Virus record (IMG/VR): IMGVR_UViG_3300025626_000007
Coordinates: 1 to 64,000 of that record
Origin: a virus
Direction: 5' to 3' (one strand)
Length of the DNA stretch: 64,000 nt
In this document: one piece after another, positions 38,131 through 46,500 of the stretch
Position numbering within the stretch: the first letter of the stretch is position 1
Layout of the letters: every line of letters starts with the position of its first letter
Program-made: the position numbers and the translations under genes
Notes under the pieces: generated by a model
What the model was told of the DNA's origin: nothing
Databases searched by the model: none
What the model saw: only the letters and a program-made list of their open reading frames with translations

Positions 38131-39977
38131 TGGCAACGACTATCAATTCTTCATCTTTAGATTTTGATGCGATCAAGAACAATCTAAAGACATATCTACA
38201 ACAACAGTCAGAGTTTTCGGACTATGACTTCGAAGCGTCTGGTCTATCTAATCTATTGGATGTATTGGCCTACAATACACACCTTAATGGTCTGACCGCA
38301 AACATGGCGTTGAACGAGTCATTCCTAAACACCGCACAGTTAAGATCTTCGGTTGTGTCCCATGCAGAAACTTTGGGTTATGTCCCACAGTCAAAAACTG
38401 CGGCACAGGCAAATATCAATATGTCATTCAATATTGGTATCGATCAGGCAGACGTACCCGAGACTCTACAGATTGCATCCGGATATAAGTTCACTGCATC
38501 TGTTGATGATGCATCATATACATTCCAGACACAGGGTTTGATTGAAGCGACCAACGATGGTAACAACTTCTTCCAATTCCAAACACTGGATGGTTCTACC
38601 AGTATTCCTGTATTCGAAGGTATTGCAAAAACCAAAACGTTTTTTGCCGGAGAAGATGCAGAAGACACATTGTATATAATTCCAGATGTTAATCTAGATC
38701 GTGCAACTGCGGTAGTTAAGATATTCGAGAGTGCAACTTCCGATGACTTTACAACTTATGTCAACCTAGAAACTGCAACTAATATCACTGCAACCACCCC
38801 CGCATACATTCTCAAAGAAGCCCCGAATGGTTTCTATGAGTTGACATTCGGTAATGGTTCTACACTTGGTGCAGTACCTAAAGCAGGTGCAAAGATTACT
38901 GTAGAGTATCTATCGGTAGACGGTGCAAATGCCAATGGTGCAAGACTATTCGAACCTGTAAACACTGTAGAAGTGACCGAACCAACGAGTGGTATTGGTC
39001 TACAGAGACTACCGGTTGTATCAACGGTCAATAGGTCTGTTGGTGGTACTAACAAAGAGACATTGGACAGTATTAGACGAAACGCACCATTCCGATATGC
39101 AACACAGAATAGAATGGTAACTCACGTTGACTATTCTAACTTGGTGTTACGTACATATGGTGCATTGATTAGTGACATCATTGCTTGGGGTGGAGAAGAC
39201 AATCTTATACCGGAATACGGTGAAACCTTCTTGTCCATAAAATTCAAAGGTGATGTTACTGCATCCCTTGAAGATATCACCAAAGACAATATCCGAGTAC
39301 TTGTCGATCAACTTTCTATCGCATCGTTCGGATTGCAGTTTACAGATCCGGTCGAGACTTATGTCGAGACAAACGTATTCTTCCAGTACAATCCAGATTA
39401 CACTAACCTGTCTATCAATGCACTTCAGGAACAAGTCAAAGGTGTGATGACAGATTACTTTACAACCAATACTGGTAATTTCGGTCAAGCATTCCGTAGG
39501 TCTAATCTGTTATCTCTTGTGGATGATGTCAGTCCTGCTATCCTATCATCTCGTGCAGATGTTAAAATGCAACAACGTTTCACTCCTTCGGCTGGTGTAG
39601 AACAGGACTTTAAGTTTAGTTTCCCGTCTTCTATTGCCAATCCCGATGACGTGAACTTCATCATCGAGTCTTCTACGTTTAAAAGAACCTATGGTGGTAG
39701 TGCACTGAACTGTAAGATCAGAAACCTTCTGACAACCAACAAACTACAAATCATTGATGTAGGTACTGGTGATGTTAAATCAGATAATGTAGGTTTCTAT
39801 GATGCAGGTAGTGGTGTTGTTAATCTGGTAGGATTCAAATCAGATGAAGCGAAACTAATCAAGTTGTCATGTACACCCGCAAATGCAAGTGCGATTGTAC
39901 CACAAAGAGAATACATTCTGGATTATGATAATACCAGATTGAGTGCGAAAGGTTTACGTACTACAGCGAGTAACTAA
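38130..39977 (+). CDS. 6: baseplate wedge protein gp6
   Basis: A 615-residue protein (T4 gp6: 660 aa). The Baseplate_J-like opening SGLSNLLDVLAYNTHLNGLT (about residues 43-62) is followed by AETLGYVPQSKTAAQANINM. The middle KEAPNGFYELTFGNGSTLGA and RNAPFRYATQNRMVTHVDYS (about 313-332) are conserved in gp6/gpJ proteins. It forms the inner ring of the wedge with gp7, gp25 and gp53. Coupled to gp25 and the next gene by overlaps. Confidence 0.88.
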   Translation: MATTINSSSLDFDAIKNNLKTYLQQQSEFSDYDFEASGLSNLLDVLAYNTHLNGLTANMALNESFLNTAQLRSSVVSHAETLGYVPQSKTAAQANINMSFNIGIDQADVPETLQIASGYKFTASVDDASYTFQTQGLIEATNDGNNFFQFQTLDGSTSIPVFEGIAKTKTFFAGEDAEDTLYIIPDVNLDRATAVVKIFESATSDDFTTYVNLETATNITATTPAYILKEAPNGFYELTFGNGSTLGAVPKAGAKITVEYLSVDGANANGARLFEPVNTVEVTEPTSGIGLQRLPVVSTVNRSVGGTNKETLDSIRRNAPFRYATQNRMVTHVDYSNLVLRTYGALISDIIAWGGEDNLIPEYGETFLSIKFKGDVTASLEDITKDNIRVLVDQLSIASFGLQFTDPVETYVETNVFFQYNPDYTNLSINALQEQVKGVMTDYFTTNTGNFGQAFRRSNLLSLVDDVSPAILSSRADVKMQQRFTPSAGVEQDFKFSFPSSIANPDDVNFIIESSTFKRTYGGSALNCKIRNLLTTNKLQIIDVGTGDVKSDNVGFYDAGSGVVNLVGFKSDEAKLIKLSCTPANASAIVPQREYILDYDNTRLSAKGLRTTASN

Positions 39978-41086
39978 TGTCAATATTCGATAAAACATTA
40001 AAAGATACGACTAGACGTGACATCAATCTGCGAGAGAATCAGATTGAGTCTGTCTTACCTTCGCATATTCTGTCAGAGTATCCTAAGTTCGTAAGTTTCA
40101 TCAAAGCGTATTTTGACTTCGAAGATCAAGAAGATTCACTAACTCGTTTTCTGAACAACATGTTCGAGACACGTGATGTCTCCCAAACAGATTTGGATCT
40201 TCTTACTTATTTTGAAGATGAGTATTTGTTAGGTCAGAATTACTTTAAAGGATTTGTTGATAAAAGAACTGCGGTAAAATACTCAAGTTATTTGTACCGT
40301 GCAAAAGGTACTCGATATAGTATCCGACAATTCTTCAAAACGTTCTTTGATATTGAACCAGATGTTGTTTACACAAAACAATATATATTCAAACTTAATG
40401 ATTCTAAGATAGGCGCAGAGAGTGCTCGTTACATAACGGATAATAAATTATACCAAACATATGCAATACAGATTCGTTCTGAACTTTCTCTTGCACAGTG
40501 GAAAGATGCATATAAACTTATGGTACACCCTGCCGGTATGTATCTTGGTGGCCTGACACAGATCGTAGGTACTGCATCTATTGATGCACTACAGTATGAT
40601 CCAGGCGAAGCAATCAAACCACCGATTGTATTGGAAGGTATTGGTGGATTATCACCACTTGGTTTCCAACAACATACCGCACTATTCGACTTTGGTGCGA
40701 CCGATGAAGGAGGAACTTTGAAGTTCCGAACAAATATGGGTAGTAGTGCAGGTCTGGCCAGAGACTCAAGTGAGTTGTATCTGGGTATACCTATGGGTAA
40801 TGACCTGAATGACGTGCAAGATCTTACAATCGATAACCTCGATAGACTGTATTCAAGTCTTGGTGAATACCTCACGCCTGATTCCCCAACGTTGGATGAT
40901 GATAGTGACGGTTCAACTACTTACTCTGGATTCGATTTATCATCTACAGAAAGTATAGATCAAGAAACCTTCACGTGGAACCCACAGGTTTCTCGTATAG
41001 ATTCTGATAATAATCTATTCCAGACTCCGGTCGGAGATTCTGATGGAGAAATTTCTCTCCGTGAAGTAATAGATAACAACAATTAG
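39977..41086 (+). CDS. baseplate wedge protein (gp7 counterpart?), 369 aa
   Basis: Follows gp6 as gene 7 does in T4 but is only 369 aa (T4 gp7: 1032 aa). The N-terminal helical domain, ENQIESVLPSHILSEYPKFV and SFIKAYFDFEDQEDSLTRFL, then KGTRYSIRQFFKTFFDIEPD (about residues 113-132), recurs in virion proteins of marine T4-like phages. The C-terminal 130 residues are Asp/Ser-rich and look disordered. It could be a shortened gp7 or a phage-group-specific wedge protein. TAATG overlap with gp6. Confidence 0.65.
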   Translation: MSIFDKTLKDTTRRDINLRENQIESVLPSHILSEYPKFVSFIKAYFDFEDQEDSLTRFLNNMFETRDVSQTDLDLLTYFEDEYLLGQNYFKGFVDKRTAVKYSSYLYRAKGTRYSIRQFFKTFFDIEPDVVYTKQYIFKLNDSKIGAESARYITDNKLYQTYAIQIRSELSLAQWKDAYKLMVHPAGMYLGGLTQIVGTASIDALQYDPGEAIKPPIVLEGIGGLSPLGFQQHTALFDFGATDEGGTLKFRTNMGSSAGLARDSSELYLGIPMGNDLNDVQDLTIDNLDRLYSSLGEYLTPDSPTLDDDSDGSTTYSGFDLSSTESIDQETFTWNPQVSRIDSDNNLFQTPVGDSDGEISLREVIDNNN

Positions 41087-41094
41087 TATAAATA
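41087..41094 (+). promoter_or_regulatory. T4-type late promoter
   Basis: TATAAATA followed by G immediately after the preceding stop, 29 bp before the ATG at 41123. Confidence 0.7.
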
Positions 41095-41122
41095 GAACAT
41101 ATAATCTTTAGGTAAAAAGAGA

Positions 41123-42124
41123 ATGACTAGACAAGTATTAAACAGAGGCACAATCGCGAACGATGGTACGGGTGATACACTTCGTACTGCATCGTTGAAG
41201 ATTGAACAAAACTTCCAAGAGATCTACAACAAACTTGGAGATGGTGCATCTCTGATGGCGTTGATCGACTTTGACTCTTCGGGTATTATATTCGAAGGAT
41301 CTGTCGAGAACAATTTTGAGACTCGTTTGCAAGTCGCTAACCCAACAGCAGATAACACGGTTACAATACCGAACTATTCTGGTGCATTGGTTATGGACTC
41401 TGCAACACAAACATTGTCTAACAAGACTTTACTAAGTCCTATTTTGACTACCCCACAGATTAATGACACTTCATCGAATCACAGATATGTGGTTGCAGTG
41501 AATGAGTTGGCTGCGAATAGAACAATTACATTACCACTGTTGGGTGCGGCAGATACTTTTGTATTTAATAACCACACCGCAATATTAAAGAACAAGACAC
41601 TTCAGAATCCTACTCTTAACTCTCCGGTTATCGGTAAAGAGATTCTTGATAGTGCGGGTAACGAATTAATACAATTCCAAGACTCCGGTTCTGCAACAAA
41701 CTTTATTCGAATTGGTAACTCCCCCACTAGCGTACCTGCAATAGTGCAAGCTGCGGGTGAAGCAAACTCCGCACTATCACTCAAGGGTTCGGGTAATGGT
41801 GGAGTTAAAGTTGACTCTAAACTTGTATTAAAAACACAGGGTATTTCGACAAATGGTGGTACCGTGAGTGCAAATTCACCAATAACATTATTCACCAATA
41901 CAACTACTGGCGCACATAGTCTCGCAAGTGGTACCAGTGGACTAAATGGTGAAGTTAAGTATCTTGTTAATAAGGGTGCGGGTACACAGACCATTAATGA
42001 AACTTCAAGTAATCTTGCTGCATACGCAAGTCTTATAATACCACAGAACGAATCGGTTACTTTGATGTGGTTTGGGACTCAGTGGATTGTGATAAATAAA
42101 ACTGATAACGTAACAACTTCGTAG
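41123..42124 (+). CDS. virion / short tail fiber-like protein, 333 aa
   Basis: MTRQVLNRGTIANDGTGDTL followed by RTASLKIEQNFQEIYNKLGD is a very common N-terminus of T4-like marine phage structural proteins. The rest is beta-rich with Ala/Ser/Thr/Asn and short repeats (LSNKTLLSPILTTPQIND and LKNKTLQNPTLNSPVIGK, residues about 97-175, are two copies of one motif). The C-terminal WFGTQWIVINKTDN looks like a fiber tip or collagen-like cap. It probably attaches at the baseplate next to gp8. Confidence 0.7.
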   Translation: MTRQVLNRGTIANDGTGDTLRTASLKIEQNFQEIYNKLGDGASLMALIDFDSSGIIFEGSVENNFETRLQVANPTADNTVTIPNYSGALVMDSATQTLSNKTLLSPILTTPQINDTSSNHRYVVAVNELAANRTITLPLLGAADTFVFNNHTAILKNKTLQNPTLNSPVIGKEILDSAGNELIQFQDSGSATNFIRIGNSPTSVPAIVQAAGEANSALSLKGSGNGGVKVDSKLVLKTQGISTNGGTVSANSPITLFTNTTTGAHSLASGTSGLNGEVKYLVNKGAGTQTINETSSNLAAYASLIIPQNESVTLMWFGTQWIVINKTDNVTTS

Positions 42125-42137
42125 GAATATATAAAAA

Positions 42138-43508
42138 ATGCCAGTAATCACCGATCAATTTAAAAAGCAGGTCTTAGATGACCTTCTTACGGACTTGGAT
42201 TCAACTTCCGTAAGATACTATGCGGCCATTGGTAGATCCGAGGATTGGAATGCTTCTGACCTTGCGACTGTTCCTACTAATGATGCACGTTCTGTCAGAG
42301 AGTCAAGAGGATCTTTGCAGTCTATCAAACTCATCGAAGATGCATCATATGTGATTCCTCGTAGAATATGGGTTGCAAACCTTATCTACTCTCCATATGA
42401 TGACAACGATGTAGGTTTCCCCGAGAACCCTTTCTATGTAATCAACTCGAACAACGAAGTTTATGTTTGTTTGGAACAGGGTAAGAAACAGGATGGTTCA
42501 TCTCAGTTATCTACTCTCCAACCTACAGGTAACACTACCGGTACACCTTTCCGTACTGCGGATGGTTATACTTGGAAGTTCTTATACTCTATCGGTGCAC
42601 TTCGTGCAGATAAGTTCCTGTCTTCTGCGTATATGCCAGTTAAATTTGTTGCTTCAACTGACTCGGATTCTCCGGCAGAAGATCTACAACAACAACTAGT
42701 TCAGAATGCAGCGGTTAAAGGACAAATCCTTGGTTATAAAGTAACTAATGGTGGTTCTGGATATACCTCTGCACCTTCGGTAAGTATCGTAGGTAATGGT
42801 ACTGGTGCAATTGCATATGCAGTACGCGCAGGTGAGACCATCGTTGACATTAAAGTCAAGGCTGACTCTGCGGGTAACTCTGGTAATTCTTACTTCGGTT
42901 CGGGGTATGAATATGCGAATGTAGTTATATCTGGAGGTGGTGGTGACTCTTGTATTGTTCGTCCTATACTCGGACAATACAATGGTATTGGTTCAGACCC
43001 TGTTATTGACCTGAAGGCAAATGGTGTTATGTTTAACTCCAAACCAGATGGTATTGAGGGTGGTGACTTTATTACTGGTGACGAGATATTCCGTCAAGTA
43101 TTGTTGTTACGTAACCCTAGAGTAGATAGTTCAGAAGGTACTTTACTTACATCTACTTCTGCCCGAGCACTTGATAGTATTATACACGATGGCAGTGGAT
43201 TTGTCAAGTCTACAGTTCAGAAATCTCAGATTCAAGGTGTTACCTCTGGTGCTAAAGCAATCATCGATGACACTAATGATTCGGATACAATCTGGTATCA
43301 CCAAAATGAAACAACCGGATTCACCTCCTTCCAAGTTGCAGAAGAGATTCAGGTGGTGGGAAACACAAATATCAACGGAACAATAAGTAGCAAAGTAGAC
43401 GGTGGGTTTAATCCGTACACTGGAGATCTACTATATATTGATAACCGTTCAGCAGTCACGCGATCCACTGATCAAACCGAAGACCTGAAAATCGTAATTA
43501 CTATCTAG
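42138..43508 (+). CDS. 8: baseplate wedge protein gp8
   Basis: A 456-residue protein with the gp8 opening MPVITDQFKKQVLDDLLTDL, then SVRYYAAIGRSEDWNASDLA and WVANLIYSPYDDNDVGFPEN (about residues 74-93), NPFYVINSNNEVYVCLEQGK and GYTWKFLYSIGALRADKFLS. T4 gp8 is 334 aa; the added middle contains a Gly/Ser-rich beta part (GGSGYTSAPSVSIVGNGTGA) seen in cyanophage gp8. It links gp7 and gp10 in the wedge. Confidence 0.88.
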   Translation: MPVITDQFKKQVLDDLLTDLDSTSVRYYAAIGRSEDWNASDLATVPTNDARSVRESRGSLQSIKLIEDASYVIPRRIWVANLIYSPYDDNDVGFPENPFYVINSNNEVYVCLEQGKKQDGSSQLSTLQPTGNTTGTPFRTADGYTWKFLYSIGALRADKFLSSAYMPVKFVASTDSDSPAEDLQQQLVQNAAVKGQILGYKVTNGGSGYTSAPSVSIVGNGTGAIAYAVRAGETIVDIKVKADSAGNSGNSYFGSGYEYANVVISGGGGDSCIVRPILGQYNGIGSDPVIDLKANGVMFNSKPDGIEGGDFITGDEIFRQVLLLRNPRVDSSEGTLLTSTSARALDSIIHDGSGFVKSTVQKSQIQGVTSGAKAIIDDTNDSDTIWYHQNETTGFTSFQVAEEIQVVGNTNINGTISSKVDGGFNPYTGDLLYIDNRSAVTRSTDQTEDLKIVITI

Positions 43509-43517
43509 GATTAAGAA

Positions 43518-46500
43518 ATGCCAAACACATTTACAGAACAAACATTCAGATCGACCTATAAGGATGATCATGCGGATAGTGATAATTATTCACGAATCTT
43601 GTTCAATGCCGGCCGTGCATTGCAAGCACGTGAACTTACGCAGATGCAAACCATCATCCAAAAAGAAATCAAAAGGTTTGCTGATAACATATTTCAAAAG
43701 GATGGTGTTCCTACTAAGTCTGGTGGAATCGCACCCAATAACACTTATGCTTTCGTCAAGATAGAGAATGATCAGAACAACTCTTTTGATGATATTGCAG
43801 CACTGAAGGGTGTTGTACTGACTGGTGCAAATTCTAGTATCAAAGTCAAAGTTTATGAGGCAGTTGCTTCAGAGAACAGTGATCCGGATACTCTTTATGT
43901 ACAATACTTAGATAATCCAAATACACAAAGTCCTTCGGTTGCTCTTACGTCATCTGCGTTTGTTACGCCTGGCGAAGTACTCTCTAACGGGTCTAACATC
44001 AACCTAACTGTTCAGACTACCAATACCTCTACCAATCCCGCAGTTGGATTTGGTTCACAGGTCGAAGTTGGTCAATCCGAATTTTACGTTCAGGGACATT
44101 TTGTATTCTGTCCTAAACAAAATGTATTTCTCAGTAAGTATAACAACAACCAGACAGCAGATATTGGTTTCAAGGTTGTTCAAGATGTTGTGACGGTAAC
44201 AGATACCGATGCACTATACGACAATCAGAATGCGACACCTAACCGTTCTTCGCCTGGCGCAGACCGTTATCGTATCCGACTTGTTCTTACTAGACGAGAT
44301 CAGATAGTAACCGGAGATACTTTCGTATACTTCTGTCGTATCGAATCTGGTCAACTAGTTGATCAACAATCAGCAGACGAAAGTTTTGATAAAGTAAGAA
44401 ACCACGTTGCTACACGAGTAAGAGAAATCAACGGTGACTTCATTCAGAAGTACTGGAAACTTCGTGTAGAACCTAATGGTACAAATGCAAGTTCTACTTT
44501 AATGTTGAAGGTAGATCCAGGCACTGCATACATCGATGGATTCCGAGCTGCAACTACTGCAACTCGGAATATACCTATTCCTAAGGCAAGAGATACAATA
44601 CTTAGAGAAGAAGAACAAATAGGTATCGACTACGGAAACTACTACTATTTCGATAGTGGTGTTGGTATGTTGGATATCGATACTTGCGAAGAAGTAACTC
44701 TATATGCAGGTTTCGATGGTGCAGATAGTGCAATTGGTACTGCACACATTCGTGCGATTACCGAAGGAACAAGTTCACTTCGTACTGGTGGATATACGTA
44801 TACTCGTGCACCTTTATACAAGGCACACCTATTTGACATCTTCCGAGACAACTATAACTATAGTTTACGTGATGTTAAATCTATCAAATCTACTACCAAC
44901 TCACACCTAGTAAACCTTGTTCAAGTAACAGGTAATGTGGGAAGTGTTGTACATGAACCTAAGAAAAATGCGTTGTTGTTTGATACTCCGTTGAGACGAC
45001 CCAAGTCTTTTACTGATGTCACACTGACGTTCATGAAGAAGTATAACTTTACTGCTTCAGGTACTACCCATACTATTACTCTAACCGATTCTGGTGAGAG
45101 TTTTGTAGGTGAGTCTGACATTATTGTTGCATCCGCAACTGAGTTTGCTCCCGCAGGTATTACCCCAAATATTCAATCAGGTAACAAAGACGTTTTGTTC
45201 TCTGGTCTTACCAATGGTGTTGCGTATGAAGCAATAGTATTTGTACGAAAGACTAATGCAAGTGCCAAGACAAAGACACTGACCGAAACTACTGTTACAA
45301 CATCATTAGATTCTGATGGAAAGGGTGTTAATTACCTTGCCCTCGGTAAATCAGATGTTTACAGTGTTGAACGTGTAACACTCAATGACTCTGATGGTGC
45401 AGATGTATTCACCAGTTTCTTGTTTGATGCAGGTGGCCGTGTTACTCACCAAGATGACAGTAGACTCATTTACTCTGGTGGTGGTTTTGATAGTGCAGGA
45501 CAATCTATATTTGTACGATTCAAGTACCTAGAACCTTCGGTAAGTGGACAGTTCTTTGCTGTAAACTCTTATGATGGTCAACTAGATTATCTGAAAGTTC
45601 CTGGCCAGAAATTACCGGATGGTGGTATCCTATCTTTACGAGATGCAATCGACTTCCGTCCATCAACTGATGGTTCTGGTTCGTTCTCCTCGGGTAGTAT
45701 ATGTCCTCTACCAGTACCTACAGACACTATCATTACCGATGCAGAGTATTACTTACCTCGTGCAGACCGTTTGGTTGTATCTAAACAGGGTGAACTACGT
45801 TATATCACTGGTTCTTCCTCGTTGAATCCGAAATATCCTGATGTTCCTGTGGATTGTATCGACCTTTATAAACTGAGACTGAATGCTAATACCATGCATA
45901 CTCAGGATTTAAGATCAACTCTTATTCCACGTAAGGGTTATACGATGCAGGACATCAACAAACTAGAAGAGAAAGTTGATCGTCTTGAAGAGATGACTAC
46001 ATTATCACTTCTCGAACTGAATACCAAGATGATGAACGTTTTGGATTCTGCGGGTAATGATCGTGCCAAGTCTGGTTTCTTTGTAGACAACTTTAAGTCA
46101 CACTCTCATTCTCAAACTAAGTCTCCTGAATATCGTGCTGCGATTGATAAGAGAGGAAAACTGTTACGTCCTACTTTCGTAGAAGACTGTGCAGATCTTT
46201 TCTATGACAGTGACCATGTTGGTCAACTACGTACCGGTGTATTCGGTGACTTCGTTATGTTGGATCATACTGAAATTGCATATGAAGCCCAAGAACTTGC
46301 CTCTGGTACAGAAAACCTTGCACCCTTCTATGTTCCTACTATTGTCGGTAATCTAGAACTTTCTCCTGAAACTGATTCTTGGAAAGAGACTCAGAAAATT
46401 GGTGAGACTGTTGTTGGTCGTTCAAGTGAATTTGACCTTAGACATGCATTGAACTGGAACAACTCAGAGAACGAGTGGTTCGGTGTAGATCCTTCTGACT